A DNA stretch of 64,000 bases from Saccharomycopsis phalli. Taxonomy: Eukaryota; Ascomycota; Saccharomycetes; Ascoideales; Saccharomycopsidaceae. Under the pieces are notes generated by a model. The model saw only the letters and a program-made list of their open reading frames with translations. It searched no databases and was not told where the DNA came from. The stretch is taken from positions 1,476,685 to 1,540,684 of the forward strand of contig CP073218.1 of assembly GCA_020342235.1 (NCBI GenBank), written 5' to 3'. Within the stretch, counting starts at the first letter, position 1, and every line of letters starts with the position of its first letter. Shown piece by piece: positions 11,574-23,103 of the stretch. Position numbers and translations under genes: made by a program.

Positions 11574-11972
11574 ACTGAGAAACGATCCTGCTGAGAGAAA
11601 AGGCAGAGTTACCCGGCGGTACGGGCCAGGCTGACGGCAAGTCTGATTGCAAGGCCGATGGATCAGGATTACTTGTAGGACCTGACGTTGAATGTAGGGG
11701 TAGACCGAGCCTGGAGGCACATGTACGCCTGGAGACGCAATTTGCACCTCGATGGTGCGAGGCAGTGGGACGTGGTCTCTGTACATTTCCAAGACAAGGT
11801 TTAACTGTGGTATGTCGTTGGAATTAATTTACACTGATGATTCTTTTTGTATCAAGGCAGCACGCTGTAATCGGTGGGCTGGAGCTTGTTGGAAATTGCC
11901 AAGGGGGGAAGACAGGATGATATAAGGTTGAATGCAGGTTGTGAAACGCAAGTTGAAACAAGTTGGTAAAGT

Positions 11973-12160
11973 GTCGAATGTCGAATGTCGAATGTCGAAT
12001 GTCGAATGTCGAATGTCGAATGTCGAATGTCGAATGTCGAATGTCGAATGTCGAATGTCGAATGTCGAATGTCGAATGTCGAATGTCGAATGTCGAATGT
12101 CGAATGTCGAATGCCAAATGCCAAATATCAAATGTCAAATGCCAAATGCCAAATGTCGAA
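11973..12160. repeat. 7-bp satellite GTCGAAT, about 20 copies
   Basis: Perfect tandem GTCGAAT copies run from about 11973 to 12110, then degenerate to GCCAAAT/GTCAAAT. Because the unit is 7 bp, all six frames stay open and encode periodic peptides. These are not genes. Confidence 0.95.
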
Positions 12161-12404
12161 ATATCCCATTGAGCAATTGATGGATCCACTCAATTCCCAT
12201 GAGCATGATTCTCGTCACTGGAATCTGCACCCAGTATTGGAGCGACTAGTCCAATAACGTACACAGGGCAGTATTCAACAGTCAGGGTCGTGGCTTGGTT
12301 GACCTATTTGGAAATATGTCCGAATGCCCAGACTTTTCAACGGAAATTAGTAAAGTGAATATCGAAAATTTTGCAAACTCATGTAAGTTTGATCCATCTA
12401 GAAA

Positions 12405-12660
12405 ATTTTACTCTAGCCAAAACGGAAAATTCCATTTTAGCCACGTAAAAATTCTATTCTAGTTATGTAAAGAATTCCCTTGTAGCCACGTAAAAATTCT
12501 ATTCTAGTTATGTAAAGAATTCCCTTGTAGCCACGTAAAAATTCTATTCTAGTTATGTAAAGAATTCCCTTGTAGCCACGTAAAGAATTCCATTCTAGTT
12601 ATGTAAAGAATTCCATTCTAGTTATGTAAAGAATTCCATTCTAGTTACATAAAAATTCCA
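12405..12660. repeat. Tandem repeat of about 42/21 bp
   Basis: Alternating CCACGTAAAAATTCTATTCT and AGTTATGTAAAGAATTCC blocks, repeated about six times with drift to simpler copies at the right. Confidence 0.8.
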
Positions 12661-13162
12661 CAGTAACCGTGCACTTGCCCCAGTATCCTTGTCCTATTTC
12701 ATCCAACGCAGTGCTTACTGTCGTATGCTGTTTCTCGCATAGCCCTGGTTGTCGTTTGGATCTAAGGCTATCTCAATGTAACATGTCAGGGATCTATAAC
12801 AACAAACCCGTGGTATTCAAGCTACATTGTCTGGAGGCAGATTCACGCATCCAGATTCACTTGTCATACCCACTTGTCTTGCCTAGTGCAGATCTTGTTT
12901 AGTACCAATGCAACATTTCAGGCTAGTCAGTAATTAGATCTGTCACTTGAACAAAGGGCAAGACCAAATCGCCAGGGTGCCTCCTTCGATATATAGACGT
13001 TGCCCATGCCACACGCCCAAAACAGAATGGGTTCCGTCCGTTTTTAGCATCTTCTCGGCATGTCTCAGTGTGAACACCGGTATCTTGACTCCGCTTCTGC
13101 CGCAGCTCGGTGCAGGAGTGATTGGTTTATAAACCACTCTCCAGGCCACCGATTGTCCAACC

Positions 13163-15214
13163 ATGACCCAGTGCCTAAGCGAACCATATTACCGTCAGGG
13201 CGACTCGGTGCAAGATGTGCTTGAAAGGCTCCCGTTACACCACTTTGGTGCAGTGGAGTTGCCTGGTACCAAAGCCAATGGGTACTCGCCAGTAGTGAGA
13301 CACGAGCTCTCAAAAGATAAGTTCATTGTGACTATCCACCCGGAGATCCAGACATTGTACGACTTCTTTGTCCACTCGGTGAAGCGAGTTCCAGACAGAA
13401 ACTATCTCGGGTACCATGACGGGTCAAAGTACCAGTACCTCACGTACCGACAGGCCGAGACCCAGCGCACGGAAATCGGCTCGGGACTTGTGTACTTGTT
13501 GGCCGAGCTAGGCATCGTCGACACTGCCGGCACTGTCATCACCATCTACCTTCCAAACTGCCACCAGTTTTCGTTGGTCGACTTGGCGACCCAGGCATAC
13601 TCACTTACAAACACCCCATTGTACGACACCCTCGGCAAGGATTCGTTCGAGTATATCTTCAGCTTGACAAACTCGCCGATTGTCGTCACCGAAAAGCTGA
13701 AAATCCCGCTCATCTTGTCCCTCAACCTCCCCTCGCTCAAGGTCGTGGTCTCAATCGACGACCTCTCTCTAGGCGACGACCACCGCTTGTTCCGCCAGGC
13801 CGCAGGCCGCACCCTCCTCGACTTGCGCGCGCTCCGCCGCCTAGGCGCCGCCCATGCAATCCCACACCGCCCGCCGCTCCCGCACGACATCTTCACTGTG
13901 GGCTTCACCTCCGGAACAACCAGCTTCCCCAAGGGTGTTCCCACAGAACATCGCATCATGGTGGCACAGGCGGTGTTCTTTCTCGGGGTCTTGCCATACC
14001 ACGATAAAAAGTCGCCCCAAAGCACCTACCTCTTGCTTCCCTTGGCCCACGTCTACAGTAGGGCCATGTTCTACATGGACACAATCTGTGGCTACACTGT
14101 CCATTATCCGTCGTCACCGGGAAACGTGGTCGCGTCCTTTGCCGACATCAAACACGTCAAACCTGTCGCCTTCATGGGCGTGCCTCGCATCCTAAACCGA
14201 ATCGAGCAGTTGCTCAAGGCAAAGTTGTCCAAGGACTCGTATGCTGGGCGGGCAATCCAGACCAAGGTCGACTCAATAAACGCAAACAACAACGAGGCTC
14301 ACTTTGTCTACGACAAATTCATCATGCCATCAGTTAGAGCCGCCATCGGCTTCGACAACGTGCGCTTCATTGCCTCGGGCCTGGCCGCAATCTCCAGGGA
14401 CTCCCTCGTATACCTCCGGGCGGCTCTAGGCATCCCCTGCATGCAGGGCATCGGCTTCACCGAGGCGGCAGGCGGCCTAAGCTGCCTGTCTCCAGAAACA
14501 AACTCCATCGGCACCAACGGGGTCATTGCCCCCGTCATAGAAATGAAACTCAAGGACGTCCCGGACATGAACTACACCTACGCCAAGAATCGCTCCGGCG
14601 AATTGTTGCTCCGTGGCCCCAGCATATGCCGCAGCTACTACAAGCAACAGGACTTGTTCAACGATAACATCGAGCTGGGTGGCTGGTACAAGACAGGCGA
14701 CATTTGCCAGTTGGATAGCAAGAACCGCATCTTGGTGCTCGATCGCGTAAAGAACTTCTTCAAGCTATCCCAGGGCAAGTTTGTCGCCTCCGAAAAGGTC
14801 CAGAACACTTACTTGGCCAGCAGCATGTTACTCGAGCAGTTGTTTGTCCATGGCACAAGCTTGGACTCTTATCTCGTGGGAATCGCAGGCATCAACGTCG
14901 AAAACGTTCTCAAGGTCTTGAAAGACCACAATCTCGGGCCGTCCGCCGACCCGAAACTGTTGCTCAAGTACATCAATCAGCGCCAAGTGAAAAAGTTGCT
15001 TCTCCAGCAGATTAACAAGTCCATTGGTGACGGCGACTTGACTTCCTACGAGATGCTCAAGAACGTCCATTTCTCAATTGCCCCTTTTTCAGTCGCTACC
15101 GACACTCTCACGCCCACTCTCAAGATCAAGCGGCCGCAAATCCGCAAGTTGTATGAGTCTGAGATTAAGTCCTTGTTTTCCGAGGGGAGTATCATCAGCA
15201 GCGCGAGGTTATAG
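13163..15214 (+). CDS. FAA2-like: Long-chain fatty acyl-CoA synthetase, probably peroxisomal
   Basis: A 683-residue ANL-family AMP-forming ligase. The P-loop-like motif FTSGTTSFPKG starts at residue 248. The A8-type segment GWYKTGDI is followed by ILVLDRVKNFFKLSQGK, the fatty-acyl-CoA synthetase signature, and there is an acidic/Lys core near the C-terminus. The last three residues are ARL, which fits the PTS1 peroxisomal targeting consensus, so it probably activates fatty acids for peroxisomal beta-oxidation as Faa2 does. In-frame CTG codons are few (five). The one at residue 407 lies in SG-x-AAIS, where relatives have Ser or Ala (SGSAPIS/SGASPLS), so Ser fits there and Leu does not. The start ATG at 13163 is the first in frame. 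Confidence 0.9.
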   Translation: MTQCLSEPYYRQGDSVQDVLERLPLHHFGAVELPGTKANGYSPVVRHELSKDKFIVTIHPEIQTLYDFFVHSVKRVPDRNYLGYHDGSKYQYLTYRQAETQRTEIGSGLVYLLAELGIVDTAGTVITIYLPNCHQFSLVDLATQAYSLTNTPLYDTLGKDSFEYIFSLTNSPIVVTEKLKIPLILSLNLPSLKVVVSIDDLSLGDDHRLFRQAAGRTLLDLRALRRLGAAHAIPHRPPLPHDIFTVGFTSGTTSFPKGVPTEHRIMVAQAVFFLGVLPYHDKKSPQSTYLLLPLAHVYSRAMFYMDTICGYTVHYPSSPGNVVASFADIKHVKPVAFMGVPRILNRIEQLLKAKLSKDSYAGRAIQTKVDSINANNNEAHFVYDKFIMPSVRAAIGFDNVRFIASGLAAISRDSLVYLRAALGIPCMQGIGFTEAAGGLSCLSPETNSIGTNGVIAPVIEMKLKDVPDMNYTYAKNRSGELLLRGPSICRSYYKQQDLFNDNIELGGWYKTGDICQLDSKNRILVLDRVKNFFKLSQGKFVASEKVQNTYLASSMLLEQLFVHGTSLDSYLVGIAGINVENVLKVLKDHNLGPSADPKLLLKYINQRQVKKLLLQQINKSIGDGDLTSYEMLKNVHFSIAPFSVATDTLTPTLKIKRPQIRKLYESEIKSLFSEGSIISSARL

Positions 15215-15312
15215 TCAATTGACTGTGGTATAGATATTGACTGTGGTATAGATATTGACTGTGGTATAGATATTGACTGTGGTATAGATATTGAATGTGG
15301 CATAGATATTGA
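15213..15312. repeat. 18-bp minisatellite after the synthetase stop
   Basis: About five and a half copies of TATTGACTGTGGTATAGA directly follow the stop codon, so they probably lie in the 3' untranslated region. Confidence 0.88.
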
Positions 15313-17791
15313 GTGCGACTACAGCTACAACTGACCCCCTATACGTATTGCTACAATTTGCTTATAATTATTCCTTCTTCGGATATAGTTGTCCCAAATC
15401 AAAGCAGCAAGATTCACATCTACTGCTTGCGTGTGCTTAATTACCAAGATCCAATCAAGTTCACTTTGCTTCCTATTTTATATGTAATTCTCTGACAAAT
15501 ATTGAGGTACTAAAGATTCCTCAACAAGCCTAAAGTCTACTTGTCTTGATTTTCGTCACAGGCACATTTAATGCACCATGTCTCGCTTCCGTCAAATTTT
15601 GGCCATGACAAGCATTACAAAGAGTGGTGGCCCATACGCTAAATAGCACTCTCAATAAATTAGTAATTTTCCCTATTGTAAAGCAGCAATTTAGATATTC
15701 ACGCTACCATGTACTACCCTTTCCGCCAAGACTTTTCTAAATTGGACTAAGAAGCGCCTTGGAATCGAAAGTGTCCAAGATTCTTCCCTTGGGCCTTACC
15801 ATTCCCAAAATCCAATGTCTTTGCAGCATGTATCGTGATTCAGACTGTACCTAGGCTAATCAGTCATGTGGCTAGAGAAAATTCATCGAACCAGTAACCG
15901 AATTGACAATAGAATAGATACTACGATATCATATTTATATTGTGAGTTTTGGCGAATATTCTGTTACAGATGATCTGGATTTTCTATAAATGGAAACAAC
16001 ATTGATGTCAAACGATTTATTGAATCAAAAGATGTCAGTTTGAAAGTCTCGCAATGGTTATACAATCCCAAAGGAGCAACACTAATAAATTAAAAGTTTG
16101 TATTACGTTAATTGTCTTGACTAGTTTAGCAGCATTGAATATCAACCATGGCTTGTCCACTAGTCATTGACAAGTTCAGAGACCATTTTGTTCCTACTGT
16201 GCAAGTCTCAAGATTGATCTTGCAACAAAATACAAGTACCATTACACAACCCACTTTGGTTTCCAATAGTGTGCTGCTACCAAAGTAATATTGACAAGCA
16301 ATATGGAGAAATTTTGTAAATATCAATGTGGCTTTATACCTGTTTTGAGCATTCATCGACGCCTCAGCCTTTACTGTTGAATATCAGATGAATTAGTCTC
16401 AATCATATTCCAAGGTGTTGTTAGAAATTAGACAAGAAATGCAAATTGCAACATGAATTTTGGCAGTCTCATTAAGATTGCAGAGTAGCACATAATTACA
16501 CTAGCTTTTTGACATTTCCATACCTTTGATTTCACCAACAAAGATATTGGCAGTTTGGCGGTACTTTAATCTTTCCGAAACACTGGACTGGTGAAAAAAA
16601 TATAAAAGAAAAACCCTCGTAAAACCGGTAACTGCGGCAAAAGAGCTTTTGAATTGATTGCAATGGATAGGAAGGCCGTCATTGAAATATATCTTGGGAA
16701 ATTGTACCCCACATTCCAGGCCAGCTGGAGATGTGAATGAATACTTCTAATAATTTTCAATTGATGAAAGCAGCAATGGAGGAATCACAATAGGTTCAGC
16801 TAATTACATTTTGTGATGTGCGTTTCAAGATGCTGTTAAAGTGCCAAGGCAGGATTGGCAATATTGGATTTGGATCTGCTTGACGATTTTTTCAGTTCCC
16901 CCGCAAATGTCGGCAATGTACCATTGTACTGGGTGCCATGTCTCACCAAGGGCATGCCAAGGATTGATAGATAAGTGGGAGATATGAAGTGAGATAAGTG
17001 GGAGATAAGTGGGAGATATAAGTGAGATATAAGTGAGATATAAGTGAAATATGAAGTGTATTCCGAGTGGTTGAAACATGGTGGTGAATTACAGTATAAT
17101 GAGAGACATAGTGAGAGACATAGTGAGAGACTAGTGAGAGTAGCAAGAGACTAGTAAACGACACAGCAAAACAATACCAATACCAACGACAATATGGTAA
17201 ATATAGCGAGGTAAATATATCAAGATAAGAATGGTGAGGAGAATATGGTGAGGAGAGCAACAATACAATGTGGAGAATATCAATGAGGAGAATATCAGCA
17301 AGCAACATCAACAAGCAATGAGGAGAATTGGCCAAGAGGTAGGGTGAATATTTCATGCTGTCAGGATGTGTATTTACGATGGAAACCTTAAAGCATGGCC
17401 ATGCCAACGGCCAAGTAAACTGACCAAGCGTGGGAGAATGGGAAAACCGTCTGGAAAAAAGAGCAAAGGAGGGGCAGTAGTGGGGCAGACGCACGACAAA
17501 TTGCCATGCAATCATTGGCGAAAAGCTAGGCTACCAACCAGGTCACATGGTGAGCAAGCGAAGGAGACCCAATGGCAAATGGCATATTGGTAATGTGAAT
17601 CAAGGGCCGTTAATAAAATTGCCGCAATTCCCGTGAGACTGTAGTTATTGACGGTGTTTTGCCTCGTGCTGTTGCTCCACTCTCGAGACTGTTTTCGGCT
17701 GTATAGGCTATCCCACGAAAATTCCCAATGCGGCTATCCCGCGCATACCAAGTATATATATATATGTCCACGACTCCCCGAGACAATTGCC
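15313..17791. other. Long intergenic region upstream of CYB2
   Basis: No supported gene. Short repeats lie near 16970-17060 (AGTGGGAGATA units) and 17095-17145 (GTGAGAGACATA units). A TATATATATAT stretch at about 17755-17764, some 30 bp before the CYB2 start, may be its TATA region. Confidence 0.5.
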
Positions 17792-19426
17792 ATGTTCAAG
17801 AACCTCCGTTTCCGGGTACCAAGGCTCCCCCGCTTCCGAGCCGCGCGTTTTGCGCCGTTGGCTTTGAGAACCTCCAGAAACTACTACTACAAGGCTGCGT
17901 TTTCGACCACGATTGTCACGGCAGCAGTGGCAGCAACTTTGACCAAGAAAGAGCCCAAAGGCGTCACGGTGGAAGAGTTACAAAGACACACCACCGTCGA
18001 GACCGGGATCTGGGTCGCTGTCAATGGCGAAGTGTACGATCTCACGACTTTTTTGCCAATCCACCCAGGCGGAGCGCGAATCATCTTGTCGTATGCCGGG
18101 AAAAACGCCAGTTTGATCTTCAACAAGTACCACGCAAAGGACTTCCCTGAGAAGTTTCTCAGTGAGGAGAACTTTGTCGGTCCATTGATTGGTGAATTGG
18201 AGCCAGCCGAGGATATCACGGAGTCAGGTGACTTGGAGGAGCGTATGGAGCGCATCAAGAACAAACCACCCTTGTCGCAAATCTTCAACATTTCTGACTT
18301 TGAGTACGTGGCCAAGCAGGTTTTGCCGGAAAACGCTTGGGCATACTACTCCTCTGCTGCCAATGACGAGGTGAGTATCCGCGAGAACCACTATGCCTAC
18401 CTGCGGGTGTTTTTCAACCCAAAGGTCTTGACCGACTGTTCTCACATGGACATTAGTACCGAGTTCTTGGGCGAAAAGGTCGATGCGCCGTTCTACTGTT
18501 CGGCTGCGGCCCAGGCCCGTTTGGGAAACGTCGACGGTGAGTTGTCGATTGCAAGAGGCTGTGGTAACGAGAACATTGTGCAGATGATCTCGGCCAATGC
18601 CTCGTTTTCGTTTGACGAGATCACCGACGCCCGGCCAGAAGGAAAGACTCAATGGTACCAAATGTATGTCAAGGAGGACCGTCAGAAGGCCTATGACGCA
18701 ATTAAAAGCTGCGAGGCCAAGGGAATCAAGGGAATCTTTGTAACTGTCGACACCTCTGTCATGGGAAAACGTGAAAAGGACATGCGATTCCGATTCTTTG
18801 CCGACGACGACGATGACAACGCAGATATCCAGGAGTTTGTCAAGGAAAACGACCCGATCTTATCGTTCAAGGACCCGGTTTTGACCTGGGAAGACATCAA
18901 GAAGTTCAAAAAGGCCACCAACATCCCGGTCGCCATCAAAGGTGTCCAGAGAGTCGAGGACGTCTTGATCGCCGTCGAAAACGGTATCGAGGCCGTGGTC
19001 TTGTCAAACCATGGTGGAAGACAATTGGACTTTGCCCGTGCTCCGTTGGAGGTTTTGGCTGACGTCATGCCTGTGTTGCGCGAGCGGAAACTCGACGACA
19101 AAATCGAAGTCTACGTCGACGGAGGTGTCAGAAGAGGCAGTGATATCATCAAGGCATTGTGCTTGGGGGCCAAGGGCGTCGGTCTTGGGCGTCCATTCTT
19201 GTATGCCAACTCGGCTTACGGCGAAGACGGTGTCAAGCGGGCCATTGAGATCCTCAAGGAGGAGATTGTGCTCAACATGAAGTTGTTGGGTGTCAGCAAG
19301 TTGGACCAATTGACTCCTGACTTGTTGGATCTCCGCAGCTTGCACTCCAGACCATTGTACCTGGATGCCATGTACAACCGGGCCTACGATGACTTGTCGC
19401 CTCCAAAGTTCAAAGATGAGGACTAA
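17792..19426 (+). CDS. CYB2: L-lactate:cytochrome c oxidoreductase (flavocytochrome b2)
   Basis: A 544-residue mitochondrial intermembrane-space enzyme that oxidises L-lactate to pyruvate and passes electrons to cytochrome c. The N-terminus (residues 1-35) is Arg-rich without acidic residues, a presequence, followed by a short hydrophobic sorting segment (about 37-50). A cytochrome b5 domain follows with heme ligands H91 (HPGG) and H114, at the 23-residue spacing known for Cyb2. The FMN-binding TIM barrel carries catalytic H407 and R410 in SNHGGRQLDFARAP. ATG 17792 was chosen because the upstream extension of the frame has no ATG and would bury the presequence. Only two CTG codons occur. The one at residue 204 (YAY-x-RVFFNP) falls where the family has His, Ser, Lys or Gln. 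Confidence 0.95.
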   Translation: MFKNLRFRVPRLPRFRAARFAPLALRTSRNYYYKAAFSTTIVTAAVAATLTKKEPKGVTVEELQRHTTVETGIWVAVNGEVYDLTTFLPIHPGGARIILSYAGKNASLIFNKYHAKDFPEKFLSEENFVGPLIGELEPAEDITESGDLEERMERIKNKPPLSQIFNISDFEYVAKQVLPENAWAYYSSAANDEVSIRENHYAYLRVFFNPKVLTDCSHMDISTEFLGEKVDAPFYCSAAAQARLGNVDGELSIARGCGNENIVQMISANASFSFDEITDARPEGKTQWYQMYVKEDRQKAYDAIKSCEAKGIKGIFVTVDTSVMGKREKDMRFRFFADDDDDNADIQEFVKENDPILSFKDPVLTWEDIKKFKKATNIPVAIKGVQRVEDVLIAVENGIEAVVLSNHGGRQLDFARAPLEVLADVMPVLRERKLDDKIEVYVDGGVRRGSDIIKALCLGAKGVGLGRPFLYANSAYGEDGVKRAIEILKEEIVLNMKLLGVSKLDQLTPDLLDLRSLHSRPLYLDAMYNRAYDDLSPPKFKDED

Positions 19427-21155
19427 ACGATCCATTAATAGATGCACCGCACTGTCTAAGTATTGGCCCACAGAATGGCCATCTTAGATACATGAATATA
19501 TTACCTCGACAAATTGTAGATTGGAATCTTGGCTCATGAAGTTCAAGTTATTCTTGTAGCGATGAATGGGATCTTGTAAGATATATGTATCATATAAGAT
19601 AAATGTATCATGCGACGATAATATTATCCTATAAGATAAATGTATCATGCGACGATAATATTATCCTATAAGATAAATGTATCATATAACGACAAACATG
19701 GCATCGCTACAAACTTGTAAATTCGTCAATAATATAAGTGGTATAGTCATTTTAGAATGTACCTCCAAGGTCATTTTCTCACTATTCCGCTTTGTATTTA
19801 TACTTTTCCAGGTTCAATACCAGTCGGGCTCTGGGCTAACCCCGTTCTTTAATCCCGGGCTTTGCTCTTGCTACCTGATATTAACATGGAAGCTGCTACA
19901 CCTTTGTTCTCACGTGATAATAATTTAGTCACGTGATACAATACTAAAGAATATAATTTGCATCAAATATTTTAGCAATACCCAATGGTGATACATTCTA
20001 CACAGTTGTATAGTTCCAATTCTTATGAGATATCCGACTATTGAGACAACACACAAGGATTCTGCACATTGAAATCGCGTCAACAGTTGCTCAAGAGATT
20101 GCTCTCAACCCCCGGCTAAATAACATGTAGATCATAAACAGAATTAACCAAAGGTGGCCTGGTCATCAACTTCAGCTTTGAAAGTATGAAATCTTAATAT
20201 CGTTGCGGATGTGCCGAGCAAAATTATTATATTGCGAGCTTCCCCTCATCAGTTTGTTTGTCCTAACAATGCATCTGCATGGGCAAAATGGTACCTAGAT
20301 AATATTCAAATATCCGTCCAACTGGTATACCACACTAGTCGGTCAACGACAAAAAAGACTCTAATTAAACTGAAATTGGACTAGACATCTGAATACAAGT
20401 TCGGAAATATTGCATGCTTACATCATCTCGCCACTACGTAGGCTATCGGAAAGTCTGGTACAGCTCTTCAGCTTATATTTTCCACCAGAGGTTATGGTCT
20501 GTCTTGAAAACCGGTCTCTATAAGCCACAGAATTAAATTGCAAGTCAAGGCCTCTTGGTGCTGTAAATCGTGGTAACTTGAGTTAGCCAAGGTCTCCTTG
20601 ATCTGTGAATTCATGCCCCATTGAACTTTTTTTCAAGGTGTATTCGTGCAGTAACCCAACCCTACCACGTTCGAGGTCAAGTGCGAAATTCATCAGGGCA
20701 AATTTAAACAGAGTACATACACCAGGAAACTTTGGAATATTCTGCTAATACAATGTTTTGCATAGAAACAGACTCGTTGACAGCGATGACAAGCCATCTG
20801 TCACTTCACCAGGGATATCTTGGCATAGATGAAAATCGAAATCAATCCCAGCAACTTGCACGAGTCCCGAGACCTTAATTGCCATTCCCCGCTGCTTACT
20901 AGCCCCATTAAGAAACGGTAATCCCTGTTCAATGTCCGGTAATGTATTCATTTTTGCCATGCATGTCACGATAACCACTTTTTGACGGAATTGAGTGACG
21001 GTGAACTTAGGCATGGTGGAAAGAAGGTTTTCTAATTGTCTCAGAGACATGCCTTCCCTCAATACATGCGGAAACTATAGGCGGCAGTTCTCCCCGTTTC
21101 GGAGTTGCGAACATGTTATTAAAGGACGGCCATCTGCGACTTTTCTCCTTGTGCA
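19427..21155. other. Intergenic region between CYB2 and the P450 gene
   Basis: A 37-bp type repeat (CCTATAAGATAAATGTATCA plus ATGCGACGATAATATTAT) occurs about three times at 19570-19690. Two CTCACGTGATA / GTCACGTGATA E-box sites lie at about 19910-19937. A roughly 100-codon open frame on the minus strand (21050-20745) is not recognisable and I do not call it. Confidence 0.5.
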
Positions 21156-22691
21156 ATGGTATATTCTGGTAAATTAATTGTCTGGACGGGCATTTTTGCC
21201 TTTGTCATTGTGGTGTACAAGGTTTTACGATATATCCAAGTCTGGCACTTCAAGAGTCAGCACAATGCAGATAAGCCACTAATGGTCCCTTCCAGCTTTC
21301 TTGGGATACCGCTCACTTACAAAGGCATCCAAATGAAGAAAGCAGGAAAACATGTCGACTGGACTGCCAGCTACTACGATGAGTACAAGCGTAACACTAT
21401 TGCATTCAATGTGTTTGGCGCACCTGTATATTTCACCCGAGACCCACGTAATATCAAGGCGATTTTGGCTACCCAGTTTGAGGATTTCGAATTAGGGACC
21501 CGCCATCGGCACTTTTATCCGCTTCTTGGCGATGGAATATTCACACTAGACGGTGAGGGCTGGAAACACTCCAGGGCAATGCTCCGGCCACAGTTTGCCC
21601 GTCTGCAGATTTCCCAGATGGAGAACTTGGAGCACCATTTGCAGTTTTTTGTAAAACATGTCCGCAACACCAAGGGCGCCACCATGGACGTGCAAAAGTT
21701 GTTTTTCAAATTAACTGTAGACACCGCGTCCGAGTTTTTGTTTGGTGAGAGTGTCGGATCGTTGCAGGACGAATCGATTGGAGCTAAAAACGAAGTCAGC
21801 TTCGATGGGAGAGAGAATTTCGCCGAGACGTTTGCCGAGGCCCAGCAATACATTTCGACTAGAGGGTGGCTCAACAAGTTGGACTTTTTGGTGAATAGCA
21901 AACGTTTCTATGACACATGTGCCCAGGTGAAGAAGTTCCCAAAATACTACGTCAACAAGGCATTGGCGACTCCTGCTGAAAAGTTGGAGAAGCTTTCGCA
22001 AGGCAAGTACGTGTTTTTGTATGAGCTTGTCAAGGAAACCAGGGACCCAAAGGTCATCCAGGACCAGTTGTTGAACATCTTGCTAGCCGGAAGAGACACC
22101 ACTGCAGGATTGTTGTCGTTTGCGTACTTTGAGTTGGCACGCAACCCAGAAATATGGAAGAAGTTGAAGACGGAAATCCACGAGCATTTTGGTGACACCA
22201 ATGAGAACATCACGTTTGAGTCGTTGAAAAAGTGCAAATACTTGCAATATATCTTGAATGAGACCCTCAGATTGTATCCCTCAGTGCCGATAAACTCCAG
22301 AGTGTCCAACAAAGACACTACCTTGCCGTACGGAGGTGGCCGTGATGGGTCAAAGAAGGTATTTATCGGCAAGGGGGAGAAGATTGTCTACAACATTTAT
22401 GCTACACATCGAATGGAAAAGTATTATGGCAAGGATGCGACTACGTTTCGTCCCGAGAGATGGAAGGAGAACCCAAAGTTGGGATCTGACTGGGAGTTTT
22501 TGCCATTTAATGGAGGACCACGAATCTGTTTGGGCCAGCAGTTTGCACTTACTGAAGCAGGATACACTATTGCCCGCTTGGTGCAGTTGTTTCCAAACTT
22601 GGAGTCAAGGGACAATTCTCCGGATCCGTGCCTTAAGGAGTCGCTGTTGACGATGAGCCATTATAACGGGGTGCTTGTGTCTATTTCGTGA
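21156..22691 (+). CDS. CYP52-like: Cytochrome P450, CYP52 (alkane/fatty-acid omega-hydroxylase) type
   Basis: A 511-residue microsomal P450. A hydrophobic N-terminal anchor (about residues 2-25) is followed by the I-helix oxygen-binding motif AGRDTT at 311-316, the K-helix ETLR (E369, R372), and the heme-binding loop FNGGPRICLGQQF with cysteine C458. The MLRPQFARxQIS segment and the FNGGPR form of the heme loop are typical of the yeast CYP52 family, which hydroxylates n-alkanes and fatty acids at the omega end. Co-occurrence with a peroxisomal acyl-CoA synthetase upstream fits growth on hydrophobic substrates, but the two genes are 6 kb apart and not an operon. Two in-frame CTG codons (residues 150 and 497) lie at positions where Ser is at least as plausible as Leu. 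Confidence 0.92.
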   Translation: MVYSGKLIVWTGIFAFVIVVYKVLRYIQVWHFKSQHNADKPLMVPSSFLGIPLTYKGIQMKKAGKHVDWTASYYDEYKRNTIAFNVFGAPVYFTRDPRNIKAILATQFEDFELGTRHRHFYPLLGDGIFTLDGEGWKHSRAMLRPQFARLQISQMENLEHHLQFFVKHVRNTKGATMDVQKLFFKLTVDTASEFLFGESVGSLQDESIGAKNEVSFDGRENFAETFAEAQQYISTRGWLNKLDFLVNSKRFYDTCAQVKKFPKYYVNKALATPAEKLEKLSQGKYVFLYELVKETRDPKVIQDQLLNILLAGRDTTAGLLSFAYFELARNPEIWKKLKTEIHEHFGDTNENITFESLKKCKYLQYILNETLRLYPSVPINSRVSNKDTTLPYGGGRDGSKKVFIGKGEKIVYNIYATHRMEKYYGKDATTFRPERWKENPKLGSDWEFLPFNGGPRICLGQQFALTEAGYTIARLVQLFPNLESRDNSPDPCLKESLLTMSHYNGVLVSIS

Positions 22692-22895
22692 ATGTATTTA
22701 TACAAGATTGTTGGTGTAGGGATCAAAAATGGTATTCTGTGCGTGTGAGGAGGCCTGAACGCGTATGAAGTTGCGGATCGTATGAAACTGAGTATATTGT
22801 ATGACTTTGACGTAGATCTTACACTAAAAAGTGAAGAATTAAAAGAAAACAACAGGGATCGAATAGTACAAGAATACCATTCTTTACTCATCTAA

Positions 22896-23087
22896 ATGCA
22901 GCACATACACACATTGGGTTACTTATTATTGCCTGACCAAATACATTCCCTCATAGAAGCAACACAAGATATTCCGGAAAGCCGTTCCTGGCGTGACACA
23001 TGGAGTCATTCGTTAAATACTATTATATTAAAAGATCAACTGGTAATCACTCATCCATTACGTCATATATTTACCCGGATCGCATGA
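22896..23087 (+). CDS. Small hypothetical ORF (63 aa)
   Basis: A 63-codon frame with an ATG start and its own stop lies 17 bp before the next gene. The peptide begins MQHIHTLGYLLLPDQ, with some resemblance to the start of a dioxygenase-like fold, but it is too short to assign. It may be a remnant or an upstream ORF on the leader of the PaiB-like gene. The evidence is weak. Confidence 0.2.
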   Translation: MQHIHTLGYLLLPDQIHSLIEATQDIPESRSWRDTWSHSLNTIILKDQLVITHPLRHIFTRIA

Positions 23088-23103
23088 TAAGCAGGGATCA
23101 ATC

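Larger units (their letters stand above)
11574..13162. other. Divergent intergenic region with two satellite arrays
   Basis: This region separates the JmjC gene (-) and the acyl-CoA synthetase (+). A 7-bp array and a longer-unit array lie inside and are listed separately. The remaining 500 bp before 13163 shows no gene. The sequence at about 12946-13162 is probably the synthetase promoter. Confidence 0.6.

Noticed and set aside
11824-12257. Open frames on both strands encoding RMSNVEC or RHSTFDI repeats
   Set aside because: They come from the 7-bp GTCGAAT satellite, which keeps all frames open; no start context or flanking coding sequence.
20745-21050. Minus-strand frame of about 100 codons between CYB2 and the P450 gene
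   Set aside because: No domain, no homologous pattern, and it ends within the likely P450 promoter; could be chance.
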